Assembly (NCBI GenBank): GCA_029938115.1
Contig: JAPYOP010000003.1
Coordinates: 1-64,000 of the forward strand
Source of the DNA: Colwellia sp.
GTDB taxonomy: Bacteria > Pseudomonadota > Gammaproteobacteria > Enterobacterales > Alteromonadaceae
Reading direction: 5' to 3'
DNA length: 64,000 nt
The notes below the pieces were generated by a model that ran no database searches, was not told the DNA's origin, and saw nothing but the letters and a program-made list of their open reading frames with translations. The position numbers and the translations under genes are program-made. Of this stretch, positions 1 through 8,885 are shown piece after piece (the first letter of the stretch is position 1; each line of letters begins with the position of its first letter).

Positions 1-33
1 TCCAACACGTTTACCTTTATTCCAAGCAATCAT
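1..33 (-). CDS. N-terminal 11 codons of a probable tyrosine recombinase (cut by window edge)
   Basis: An ATG at 33-31 on the minus strand opens the frame MIAWNKGKRVG, which runs off the window. The WNKGK-x-VG start resembles the N-terminus of a family of short tyrosine-type integrases found in integrative elements; this is recalled family knowledge, and eleven residues are little to go on. The reading fits the neighbourhood, because the next two genes on the same strand include a giant tyrosine recombinase. A perfect inverted repeat (42-77) sits directly upstream of this start. The assignment can only be settled with the sequence to the left. Confidence 0.35.
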   Translation of the reverse strand, partial: MIAWNKGKRVG

Positions 34-41
34 GATCAAAT

Positions 42-77
42 CCTTAACTATTAGTTTTGTTGAACTAATAGTTAAGG
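42..77. repeat. Perfect 15-bp inverted repeat with 6-nt loop upstream of edge gene
   Basis: CCTTAACTATTAGTT (42-56) is matched exactly by its reverse complement (63-77) across a 6-nt spacer. It lies 9 bp upstream of the ATG at 33, so on the minus strand it occupies the leader or promoter of the presumed integrase gene. It could be an operator, a recombinase arm site or an RNA hairpin limiting translation. It lacks a terminal T-run on the minus strand, so a simple terminator is less likely. The rest of 78-266 holds no gene I can support. Confidence 0.6.
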
Positions 78-266
78 TGAAAAGATAAGATTTATAAACA
101 TAGAGGAATATACCTGCTAAAAGTTATATTAGTTGAGATTCCTTTTTAGACAAGGAGTAAAGTTTTATGAAACTCATATTGAGCGAGCTCAACTATTAAA
201 ATACAACGTGATTTAGAGACCGTTGGATTGAAACTATCTATATGAATCACACATACGATAGATGTT

Positions 267-1031
267 TTATAATGTGATTTGAAGGCGCGTTTGTGTTAAC
301 GCTTTCTTAAAGGATAGCAAAGATCCATTAATTTTTTTGCATGTTTTATCATTAATTTTTTCTTTATAACATGCTTCAATATCTAACCTTTGCTGGTCTT
401 CCATAAACCTGAAAATTTGCGCTTCTAAACCTTTATCTCCTGGGATGACAATCTCCGCTTTTAGGTTTTTCCCATCGCGAAGGCCTTCAAAAGAAGCAAC
501 TAGCGCTGACTTTTTGTTCTCAATTTTATAAATCAAGCAATTACTCATTGTGGTAGTTGCATCAACTGAAATATTGGTGTTGATTTTTGGGCTTTGGGGA
601 ATAGTCATAGCTTTACCACCTTTTTCTGGTTGGATAGTAACATCTCCTTTTGAGAGTAGTTTATTCAAAGCGAGTAAGTCTTTACCATGAGCTTCAATAA
701 TTTTTTTAGCTTCTTTTACATTTTCATTAATTACATGATTTTCAAACTCGCGTAATTTTTCAACAGATTTAATCATCTTATTACAGTGAGCTTTTTCTTT
801 ACTTTCGATAACGTCATCAAAAGCTAAGTTATCGGAGTCAGCTAGAAAAAACATCATTTCCTCTTCATCAATTGTGAAGTCTAAACTATCTTTATCAGCT
901 TTGGATTTTAGTTGTAATTTTGCTATTTTGTGTAAATGATTTAATGCCTCCATGAATTCTTCCGTGGCAAGGTAAATAATCTTTCCTTCTTTGTTTTTCT
1001 TAGCGTTTCCTATTTTCTTTTTAAAAGACAT
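267..1031 (-). CDS. Uncharacterised 254-aa protein, partner of the giant recombinase
   Basis: I do not recognise this protein. It is soluble in appearance, with no signal peptide or membrane segment. The N-terminal half (about residues 20-125) is lysine/glutamate-rich and likely helical, with possible coiled-coil stretches. The C-terminal half (about 130-235) looks more beta-like and ends in a basic tail. The start is well placed: AAGGAG lies 6 nt before the ATG. It begins 15 bp after the stop of the giant recombinase gene on the same strand, so the two are almost certainly co-transcribed. The context suggests an accessory DNA-binding or regulatory factor for the recombinase; that role is inference only. 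Confidence 0.75.
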   Translation of the reverse strand: MSFKKKIGNAKKNKEGKIIYLATEEFMEALNHLHKIAKLQLKSKADKDSLDFTIDEEEMMFFLADSDNLAFDDVIESKEKAHCNKMIKSVEKLREFENHVINENVKEAKKIIEAHGKDLLALNKLLSKGDVTIQPEKGGKAMTIPQSPKINTNISVDATTTMSNCLIYKIENKKSALVASFEGLRDGKNLKAEIVIPGDKGLEAQIFRFMEDQQRLDIEACYKEKINDKTCKKINGSLLSFKKALTQTRLQITL

Positions 1032-1046
1032 GTACTTCTCCTTAAG

Positions 1047-4000
1047 TTAATTTATTTCTGGTTGAATCATTAAAAACATCGTTAAAAGAAACAAAGCATG
1101 ATGAACTTTATTGTCTCCATACGCCCTATCTTGAGAGTCATCTGTTATTGGGTAAAACTTCACTAAGATGCCAGTTTTATATCCATATCTACGTTTTACT
1201 CGCGCTTTTTCATCTACCTTTATTACTTGGTAACCGAATCCTGAGATAAGCAGGGTGAACTTTTCGTAATCATCAGGTGCAATAATTAAACCTCTGTTTT
1301 TTTCATACGACTCTCGCCAAACTTCACTTAAATAGTTGGCTTGAGTGATATCCTTCAAAGTTTCTACCATCTTTTGTAGAGTCACCTGAAATGATGGCAT
1401 GCGAATATACTTTGAAGCGGTTAATAACCTTCTCTGGTTTGTTTCAAATGTAAGTTCTTTTTTATCAGATGCTATATTGATTCCTGCATAAGCCATTTGT
1501 TTTTTTAAATGAATTGCAGTATTTACAACCTCTGTGACAAACTGAAAATCTAAGCTCAGTAATTGAGTTATTCTTACATTAGACAAACCACGTTCAGCAG
1601 CTCTTATGACATGTTCAATATCATAGAGAACATTTAAACGCTGCTGTGGTTTGTTAGATATTATATTACTTAGAATAAACTCTCGATTAGACCTAGACAC
1701 CGCTGTTCTTTGATAATCACCCCATTCTTTTTGGGAGTGTGAAACTAACGGCTGATAGCCTAGTGACTCTGCATTACGTGATAAAATTTTATTACAGTTA
1801 GCTTGATTGATATTGACCAAAGCGAAAATAGGGTGTTTTCGCTTTTTGATAAACTCAGGATGGTCTTCATGTTTAATATTAATATTAAATAGGCACTTTT
1901 CATTTTCGCTAGCATGAATTATATCTAAAACGTGAATATAGTGATGTAATGTCGTTGCTGGGCTGGAATGTCCCATTGCTTTTGCGATAGCATGAAGTAT
2001 TTGCCGTTTATCTTTTTCTCTCGATAAATAGCTTTGTCGTAATTGCACTGAAAATAGAGTTAAATCATCTGTATCTGCCCACAGCTTAAGTTCACTTGTA
2101 ATCGCTACTGGGTAGTAGCTGTCATGCATGCAGAGTAATAAATAGTTTGCAAAACTGTGTCTACAGTGATGTAAACGTAAAGTGTCGTCTCCTGAGACTA
2201 GCCTAAGTGTTTCTCTGACTCGACTTAAGTTGTTGTTTAAGTTTACTCGACATTGTGCGTTTGCCTTATCACTAAATAACCATAGGTTGTTTAGTCCAGT
2301 ATGATGAGATTTAACTAAATTAATTTGTTTAATCAATAATTCTTTTTCATCATCACTGAGCAATAAAGCAATGGGAATTCGTCTATTCGCTGCACTTGTT
2401 TTTAATCGATGATAGTAATATGAACGAACATGAAGTATCCAATTTTCAATATCAATATCTTGAAGCATTAAAAATAAGGCTTCACCAACTCGTAACCCAA
2501 TACGATAGCATAGCAATAGAATTATTTGATTAATTCTTCTATCATTTTCATTAAAACATTCATCGTTATTTAACACTGACATCATATTTGAATATTCTGT
2601 CATTGAAATTATATTTGCATTAACCTCGTCGTCATGGTCAATAGAGGGCTCAATCTCTTGCCAATCCAACGGATAAAAATCAAAATGATTTTCTAAAAAG
2701 TGATGAAATTGTCTAAATTCTGATGCTCTTGCTCTTTTACTCTTAACGTTTTTTGAGCTTATGGCCTTTGTGTAAACCTGCGCTAATTCATCACTGGTCA
2801 GGTCAAGGATGTTATTGGCCTCCAATTGACTAAGAAGAGGTTGGGCAACGTTAGACAAGTGAGTTTTTGGTGTTCTAACAGCACGTTCTCTGCCGCTGCC
2901 ATTCTTTTTCTTTGATGTGTCAATAGCCCAAAGTACCAGTAGGACAGTCACCTCATTTAGCATATTGGACTTTTCGATTAACTGGTTGATACTTGTTTCA
3001 TTTATACAGCCAATGAATTCTCCCCAAACTTGAATTAGTAAGTCGGTTGTGGTTGTTTTTCTCTTCTCGTTATCTTGTTTAAATAAAGCTTTTTGTATTT
3101 GTTTTAAGAATTCTTGCGATTTTTTAAAGCTCATGTCGTTACTGCTAATACCTGAAATAGAATTCAGTGCGTTAACATTTTCTTGGATTATTGGTATTTG
3201 TGCAGATAGAAGTTTAACTGGCTTTGAGCTTAGCCAACGTGTCAATACTTCTTGACTGAGCGAAGTCGTATTTAAGTGGCCATTTTGATAACTAAACGCC
3301 AAAGCGCTTTGATTCTCATCTCTACTATCTCTAATATATTTTGATAACTTATCCAGCGATTCGAATGCGTTAATCGATTTAATATCTAGAAAGGTAAAGA
3401 GGAATATTGACGATAACCCTGTTAAGTATTTGTCAGTGATGAGTTTATCAAAGGTGTTTTTTGACAGTACAGCATTTTTATAAGCTGAGCTTTTCAGTAT
3501 CAACATTAAAGTAATCGAATCAATAATGACTCGATTTTGTTTTTCAAAATCAAACCAAGCAACACCATTTTCAAATACAGGTGATGCTTGAATTACTTTT
3601 ATTGTTTTTTTGTTTACAGATATATTGGCGTTAGTATTAACGATTAGGCTGAGAACAATATTTACTAGCTGTAGCTCTGCAGAGCCATCACAAACCGTAC
3701 AAAACAATCCATTGAAAGTTTGTTCATGAAAGAATAAATCATTGATGTATGCCTTGATTCGTCTAGTTTCTTGCATTTTTAACAAGGCATCAACTTCGAG
3801 ATGCAAATTAGCTGTCTCAGTAGTAAAGCACAAAGAACCTTTTTCTAGCGTATTGAATATCTGCTGGTTTAACCAGTGCATTCGTGTTCTTTTGTTGATG
3901 CCACAACTTTCGTCTTTTTGAGCCTCTTCAATAATTATACTTTGTGTTTTTTCACGAGTTTCATTATTCAAGAAATCTTCGACATGAGGTTTGAGAATGT

Positions 4001-6263
4001 TTTTCCCCCATTTATTCAACGCTTTTAGCTCTTTATCTTCAGAGCGGTATAAAAAATCGGCTCTATATCCTTCATCAAGCCCCTTCATTTCAATAGCATA
4101 TTTAGGGCCTCTATGTGGTTTGTAAGTCACTATTGTAAAGCCAAGTTTAACGAGTAAATTGTCCAATGATGTTGTTACTGATTTTAAATCAGCAATAGAG
4201 GCACAAGAAAAGTCAGAAAGAAAATGCTCATTGTTATTGACGTGACCCATTAATGAGTTGGAAAAGCTATACTCTTCACCATCACTTAAGTGTTGGCTTA
4301 ATAAGTGGCGAAAGCAATTAATAGGGACATTGAGCTCAGCGTCAAAATATTTTGAGATATCGCTGTTACTGACCGCTCTCAAGTTAGTGTTACTTAAATG
4401 ACTAATAATGGGCCACTGGGCAGAATGAAATTCGGCTGACGTTGCTATTTTTTTTGCTAGCTCGCCATTAAATTTATCAATATGCTTTGCTGTTTCTATG
4501 CAGAAGTTTTTATAAGCCGTTAATTGTTCAATCACTAAATTGCTCAGTGGTAATAAGCGTATAGCACTTTCTTCAAAATTCACTTTGTCACTGAGTAAAA
4601 TGTAACCCGAATCTTCATTCCATATATAGGGAGTGAAACCAAACTCTGTTCGGTCTCGGTGTCCCGTAGAAGCAAGTAGCATTGTAGTAATGTAGCAAGA
4701 AAATAAATTGTGTCTTAAAATAAGTTCATCAAAGCTTAGTTTAGTACTATCAAGCTTTAACATTTGAGATAACGTTGTCGATTTTTTTGTTATGACGGTG
4801 TTGATATAACTGATATCAAGAACAAGTTCAGAGCCTACCATGGCATTAGTGTTTAATTGAGAAGGCAAGGTTTCGATACCTAACTCACCCAAGGCCAGGT
4901 GATAGTCACTGGCAAGTTTTTTCGCTTCAGCAGATATATAATACAGCGAAGTCGGATTTATAAATTCTGTATTTGCTAATAAGAGTGCGGTATACGCAGC
5001 ATCATGTTTGTGAACAATCTTGTTAAACATTAATCCACGCAAAGCGGCAGGCGTTATCTGACGGTGGATTAATAGGTTATCTCTCCAAAATGGTTTCAAA
5101 AAGCTTGAAAGTTGAGTACTGATAGAACTTTCACCACAACAAAGTTCACCAATAATTGCGCCATCACCTATCCCAGATGTTTGATGCTCTGCTTCAATTG
5201 CACCAATAAGAAAGTTCGGTAAAGACAAATGTAGCCACTGAGTGTGCTGAGATAAGCACATTTCTTGTGATTCTTTTTGAGAATAAGCATCAGGCATTTT
5301 TATGCTTTTTCTAACCCAAGTGCCACTACTTAAGTCAATATAATCATCAGAAGGACTTTCAGGTGTTTTAGAGAAAATTTTGATGTTTGAAATGTTTTCA
5401 AAGGATTTGGATGTAAGTGCTACTATCATTGCAAAAATGGCTAACTTTCTAGACTCTTCTTTTGTAAATGCATGCTTTATGAAAGTAATTAATTCACTTA
5501 CTTCGTGCTCTGCTAGGACATTTGAGCGCCAAGGCAATTGCATTAGTTCAATTGTAGTTAAACGGTTTCCATAAATATTATTAGTATTTTTATAACCTTC
5601 CTCTTCATTGTCCAAGCCAGTAAATGACTGAGATAATTCCTCCCATTTTGATGAGAAACAATCATCAATATTTAGCTCTTTAACTTGAACTATTTTATTT
5701 AAAGCGTCTTTCAAATGTTTATATTTAAATGACTCAAAAGGTATTTTGAAATTGAATACCTCATGATCCTCTTCAACTTTTTCAATCAATTTTCTCAAAG
5801 AATAAGCAATATTTTTTAGATCTCTATTTTCTTCTTCATTCTCAATATTTGAATTACTTAGTACTTGAAAAAACATTAACACTAAAAGTGATAAAACTTC
5901 TTTTTGTTCAGTAGTTACATGACGATGAAACGGTTGAGCAAAAAGCGTTGCGAAAGGAAAAAATTTTATATTTCCGACTAACGGATTAGCCCCTGTGTCA
6001 AACGTGTAAGTTTTATATACTTCTGTATTTTTTACATCTAGCAATGTATCGTAGCGCTTAAGTAAAACAAGTTGCTCAGAATTTGGCCATTCAATTCGCA
6101 AAACTACTTCATGGGCATGAAATAGCATCTCAACAATATTTTTGACACCAGTAAATTCAGGTGACATAAATTTTGGTGAAAGGATCTCAGAAAGAAGGGA
6201 TGCATCTATTGATGGGTTTTCATCAGTAATTTTTCTAATAAAACTATGTTGCTTAGCCTGCAT
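1047..6263 (-). CDS. Giant tyrosine recombinase (1738 aa) with one canonical and one degenerate catalytic domain
   Basis: The C-terminal third holds a recognisable phage-integrase catalytic domain: box I GLRVGEAL near residue 1258, box II HHCRHSFAN near 1366, GHSSPATT near 1428 and the nucleophile tyrosine in HHYIHVLD near 1441. The middle of the protein has a second, degenerate copy: TGHRDRTE near residue 534, NCFRHLLSQHL near 651 and LMGHVNNNEHF near 675, where the expected tyrosine is replaced (phenylalanine or none). The first ~500 residues match no family I know. I chose the ATG at 6263 rather than the upstream one at 6281 because AGGAGG lies 5 nt before it; the paralogous relic at 12551 has the same arrangement. 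The protein is about four times the usual integrase length. It is probably the mobility protein of the element ending at 7041. Codon use is AT-rich like its neighbours. Confidence 0.85.
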   Translation of the reverse strand: MQAKQHSFIRKITDENPSIDASLLSEILSPKFMSPEFTGVKNIVEMLFHAHEVVLRIEWPNSEQLVLLKRYDTLLDVKNTEVYKTYTFDTGANPLVGNIKFFPFATLFAQPFHRHVTTEQKEVLSLLVLMFFQVLSNSNIENEEENRDLKNIAYSLRKLIEKVEEDHEVFNFKIPFESFKYKHLKDALNKIVQVKELNIDDCFSSKWEELSQSFTGLDNEEEGYKNTNNIYGNRLTTIELMQLPWRSNVLAEHEVSELITFIKHAFTKEESRKLAIFAMIVALTSKSFENISNIKIFSKTPESPSDDYIDLSSGTWVRKSIKMPDAYSQKESQEMCLSQHTQWLHLSLPNFLIGAIEAEHQTSGIGDGAIIGELCCGESSISTQLSSFLKPFWRDNLLIHRQITPAALRGLMFNKIVHKHDAAYTALLLANTEFINPTSLYYISAEAKKLASDYHLALGELGIETLPSQLNTNAMVGSELVLDISYINTVITKKSTTLSQMLKLDSTKLSFDELILRHNLFSCYITTMLLASTGHRDRTEFGFTPYIWNEDSGYILLSDKVNFEESAIRLLPLSNLVIEQLTAYKNFCIETAKHIDKFNGELAKKIATSAEFHSAQWPIISHLSNTNLRAVSNSDISKYFDAELNVPINCFRHLLSQHLSDGEEYSFSNSLMGHVNNNEHFLSDFSCASIADLKSVTTSLDNLLVKLGFTIVTYKPHRGPKYAIEMKGLDEGYRADFLYRSEDKELKALNKWGKNILKPHVEDFLNNETREKTQSIIIEEAQKDESCGINKRTRMHWLNQQIFNTLEKGSLCFTTETANLHLEVDALLKMQETRRIKAYINDLFFHEQTFNGLFCTVCDGSAELQLVNIVLSLIVNTNANISVNKKTIKVIQASPVFENGVAWFDFEKQNRVIIDSITLMLILKSSAYKNAVLSKNTFDKLITDKYLTGLSSIFLFTFLDIKSINAFESLDKLSKYIRDSRDENQSALAFSYQNGHLNTTSLSQEVLTRWLSSKPVKLLSAQIPIIQENVNALNSISGISSNDMSFKKSQEFLKQIQKALFKQDNEKRKTTTTDLLIQVWGEFIGCINETSINQLIEKSNMLNEVTVLLVLWAIDTSKKKNGSGRERAVRTPKTHLSNVAQPLLSQLEANNILDLTSDELAQVYTKAISSKNVKSKRARASEFRQFHHFLENHFDFYPLDWQEIEPSIDHDDEVNANIISMTEYSNMMSVLNNDECFNENDRRINQIILLLCYRIGLRVGEALFLMLQDIDIENWILHVRSYYYHRLKTSAANRRIPIALLLSDDEKELLIKQINLVKSHHTGLNNLWLFSDKANAQCRVNLNNNLSRVRETLRLVSGDDTLRLHHCRHSFANYLLLCMHDSYYPVAITSELKLWADTDDLTLFSVQLRQSYLSREKDKRQILHAIAKAMGHSSPATTLHHYIHVLDIIHASENEKCLFNINIKHEDHPEFIKKRKHPIFALVNINQANCNKILSRNAESLGYQPLVSHSQKEWGDYQRTAVSRSNREFILSNIISNKPQQRLNVLYDIEHVIRAAERGLSNVRITQLLSLDFQFVTEVVNTAIHLKKQMAYAGINIASDKKELTFETNQRRLLTASKYIRMPSFQVTLQKMVETLKDITQANYLSEVWRESYEKNRGLIIAPDDYEKFTLLISGFGYQVIKVDEKARVKRRYGYKTGILVKFYPITDDSQDRAYGDNKVHHALFLLTMFLMIQPEIN

Positions 6264-6520
6264 CCTTGCCTCCTTTCTCATTCTGAAAATAATTTATTAT
6301 CTTAACAAGAATAACTTATCACAAAAAAAAGCAATGTTAGGTAGATGTATAAATGAGTAGCAATAAAGTTTAACTAACTAGTTTGTTGTTTGTTTTTGGT
6401 TTTGTGTGCTGTGTTTTTCTTTATTTTTGGTTTAAATGACTGTATCTATTGGTTCTAAACTTTAAAATGATACGATAAGAAACTTAGGCTTTCTGCGAAT
6501 TTTTCAATATAAGAAAGATT

Positions 6521-6738
6521 TTACAGGCAATAGGGTATTCAGAAAGCATATGATTGATGGCTGACAAGTATTAAACTTATCATTAGATTATATGAATGCG
6601 CTCAACCTTGGGTGTGAAACAGCGGGGATGACTTCTTACGAAGAAGTAGATTGCCTTAACCAAGTAAGTAAGCATATACAGAAAAAAGCTATGCACCTAT
6701 TAGATCAAATTGATGAAGTAATCTTAGTTGAGCTGTAA
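6521..6738 (+). pseudogene. hipA relic (internally deleted C-terminal fragment)
   Basis: This stretch aligns by eye with the intact hipA at 13173-14489. The first part (about 6521-6610) matches the region around RVLRKHVIDGC, and the rest (about 6615-6738) matches the last ~35 codons, ending in the frame DEVILVEL-stop where intact hipA has DEITLIEL. The several hundred bases between these parts in hipA are missing, and the first part carries an in-frame stop. No hipB remains upstream. It is a dead remnant of the toxin that accompanied this copy of the element. The gap 6264-6520 otherwise holds only AT-rich sequence similar to the region upstream of the second recombinase relic. Confidence 0.8.
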
Positions 6739-6996
6739 CATTCTTTGTCGCTCGAAACTTTAATATGCTCACTTGAGACCATATTATGCTATCATTATGG
6801 TGTTAATGTCTTTGATTGAATAGACCGTGAATAAAAAAGTAGTTCAATTTTGAGACATACGAAGTCTTCAGCTGAAAATTGTAATTTAAAAGGTTGTCAC
6901 AATTTTTATAATTAAATATCAGTTATAACTTACTTTTTTTGCCAAGCAATTTTTAAAGTACATTAAAGTAAGCCTAGGTAAGTTTAAAAAATCAGC
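6739..6996. repeat. Element terminal region, duplicated at 14490-14727
   Basis: This non-coding segment follows the hipA relic and resembles 14490-14727, which follows the intact hipA. Shared blocks include TTCTTTGTCGC near the start, ATTATGGTGTTAATGTC in the middle, GTTGTCACAA, ACTTTTTTTGCC and TACATTAAAGTAAGC near the end. In both copies it leads directly into tRNA-derived sequence. It is therefore best read as the conserved outer end of an integrative element. No open frame is worth reporting in it. Confidence 0.75.
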
Positions 6997-7041
6997 CTCA
7001 TAACCCGAAGGTCGTCAGTTCAAATCTGGCTCCCGCAACCA
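6997..7041 (+). other. 3' fragment of an initiator tRNA gene (putative attachment site)
   Basis: Bases 6997-7041 read as the 3' 45 nt of a tRNA-fMet gene: anticodon loop CTCATAA with CAT anticodon, the CCC side of the anticodon stem, the variable loop, a T-arm with GTTCAAATC and an acceptor 3' strand ending CCCGCAACCA with encoded CCA. The 5' half is absent, so this is not a functional tRNA. A 3' tRNA end at the boundary of an element that carries a tyrosine recombinase is the classic signature of an att site formed by integration into a tRNA. The intact tRNA should then lie beyond the left edge of the window, on the plus strand. A second, decayed copy begins at 14728. Confidence 0.8.
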
Positions 7042-7361
7042 ATTCACCTCATAAAAAGCAATAAGTTAAAGCAATCCCATTTATTGCATTACCCTACTTT
7101 TATCAAAATCAGTGTAACGTGACATATAATTACGTCACGAAAAATTGATTATTAACTTAAATGTATGAGTTAAATATTTTTTCATTTTCCTTAGTTTTAC
7201 TTATCTCTACAAACCCCCTTACAAACACCAAAAAACCAGTTTGTAACCTCAGTGAGACATTTCTTATCGTTTTGCTCTTTGCATAAATCAATAAAAAATC
7301 AGTTCACTGCTAACAAAAATCGCTTTTCAATATCATCAGCATTTTTTGTTATCTTGTATAT
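7042..7361. other. Intergenic region between tRNA remnant and fic
   Basis: No gene is supportable here. Two inverted repeats are visible: CGTGAC (7118-7123) against GTCACG (7134-7139), and TTACAAAC (7219-7226) against GTTTGTAA (7239-7246) with a 12-nt loop. Neither has a T-run in the right place for a clear terminator of the fic gene, which ends at 7362 on the minus strand. They could be recombination or protein-binding sites next to the attachment site. Confidence 0.35.
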
Positions 7362-8879
7362 TTATAATAACGAATTGATAAACCTTGTAAAAGGTACAAT
7401 ATCTTCTTCTACACTGGCAGCTTCCAGTGCTTGCATATACTCTTCTCGTCTTTCAACGGGCACAACTGTCCAAGATAAACCACCTGATGCCATCATTAAG
7501 TTCATGATAAACCGTCCCATGCGGCCATTACCATCAAAGTAAGGATGAATATAAACAAAAATGAAATGGCCTAGGATGACTCGAACAACTGGGTTTTCTT
7601 CTGCTATCAGCAAGTCAAAAAGTGCAGGCATCATGTCGCGAACCGCTTCCCTGCTTGGTGGTGTATGCATCGATTTTCGAATAAACACTGGACCTGTTCG
7701 ATAACCTGCTAAATCAGATTGCTTAACAATACCAGCCGCGACACTTGGGCCAAACAAAGCTAAGTACCAATCACCATGAACCGCTTCAAAAACTTCACCA
7801 CAATTTTCGCCATGTAATACCCGCTCAACCGCAAGTTTTACTTGTCGAAAAGCATCCCAGTAGCCTTTCGCCGCCATCGCATCGAGATGCTTTTTACTCT
7901 CATCTGATTGCTTTGGGTGCCAATTCCCTGAACTTATCTGCTTAATAAGTTCATAGGTAACACGATAACCTTCAATGGATAATGAGTGATAAGCGTCACT
8001 GACAAACTTATCTTCAACTGCTGTTAAGTAGTCATCGACATTTATTGACTCTACGTTTACTGCTGGGAAATGTTCGATAACATCATCACGCATAGCATGC
8101 CACATCAAACGCATGCGATTCACATAGGGAGATACTTCACGGCGGTCAAAGTTGAATGACGCTTTATCTTTAAAAGGGTCGACTTCTTTAATTTTATAAT
8201 CAGCTGCATCCATCCCTTTAATAATGTTATCAGCAATCAAATCACGGCCAATATTTCTAAAAGCTCCCGTTAAACGGCCAGCTAACGTGACATGACCACC
8301 TTCAAGTAACACCACAAGTACTTCTGAAGCATCTGTTATCATAGATAATGCAGTTCGCATTTGAATGGGTCTATCAACAAAAGTATTTTTTGAACAATGC
8401 ACAATAGCAGCAGCCAAGCTGTAAACCCGTAGATTATCAACTATCAATAATTGGTTTGGGTTAGGTAATATTGAGCGAATATCAAACACCGAAGTATTAT
8501 GAATAAAGCTAGTTGGCTTATTGCGCCCTTTAGGTGAACGAACCAATAGTTGTAGTGGCACTGTTTTATCACCAATATGTAATTGGATCGATTGTTCAGG
8601 AGATAAGCACCAGTTTTGTTTTAATCGTTCATCTAAATATGCCGCACAAAAATCCCAATAGGAAGCATACCAAGATGTACTATCACCCATTTGTTCATCT
8701 GGGCTTGAGGGGATATACCAGCCACGCATTATTTCACGAATAAAGCCGTGTTTAGACAAACGCTCTCTATCACCACGCTCTAGAATTTTTGATTGTAACG
8801 CAACAATACCCTGATCTTGCAACAGTTTTAATTGCTCTAAAGAATGCGCCAATTTTTGAGATATTGTATTTATACTCAT
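7362..8879 (-). CDS. Fic-domain AMP-transferase with AbiEi-like N-terminal domain
   Basis: Fic enzymes usually transfer AMP from ATP to a hydroxyl on a target protein. The catalytic loop HPYFDGNGRMGR lies near residues 444-455 and is intact, including the histidine and both arginines. An inhibitory-helix motif of the (S/T)xxxE(G/N) type, SLSIEG, lies near residues 297-302, upstream of the Fic core, so the enzyme should be autoinhibited like class II Fic proteins. The first ~60 residues (LLQDQGIVALQSKILE, then REIMRGWYI) resemble the winged-helix N-terminus of AbiEi-type antitoxins. That domain offers a DNA-binding function within the same polypeptide. The start is taken as ATG 8879; a GTG at 8885 is possible, and neither has a good ribosome site. 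Four 23-bp-period repeats lie directly upstream. This is cargo between two tRNA remnants. Confidence 0.85.
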   Translation of the reverse strand: MSINTISQKLAHSLEQLKLLQDQGIVALQSKILERGDRERLSKHGFIREIMRGWYIPSSPDEQMGDSTSWYASYWDFCAAYLDERLKQNWCLSPEQSIQLHIGDKTVPLQLLVRSPKGRNKPTSFIHNTSVFDIRSILPNPNQLLIVDNLRVYSLAAAIVHCSKNTFVDRPIQMRTALSMITDASEVLVVLLEGGHVTLAGRLTGAFRNIGRDLIADNIIKGMDAADYKIKEVDPFKDKASFNFDRREVSPYVNRMRLMWHAMRDDVIEHFPAVNVESINVDDYLTAVEDKFVSDAYHSLSIEGYRVTYELIKQISSGNWHPKQSDESKKHLDAMAAKGYWDAFRQVKLAVERVLHGENCGEVFEAVHGDWYLALFGPSVAAGIVKQSDLAGYRTGPVFIRKSMHTPPSREAVRDMMPALFDLLIAEENPVVRVILGHFIFVYIHPYFDGNGRMGRFIMNLMMASGGLSWTVVPVERREEYMQALEAASVEEDIVPFTRFINSLL

Positions 8880-8885
8880 GACCAC

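Noticed and set aside
6997-7041. A functional tRNA-Met gene
   Set aside because: The acceptor 5' strand, D-arm and 5' side of the anticodon stem are missing; it is only the 3' fragment.
7118-7139. CGTGAC/GTCACG inverted repeat near the tRNA remnant
   Set aside because: Only 6-bp arms, no gene start nearby and no second copy at 14745; could be chance.
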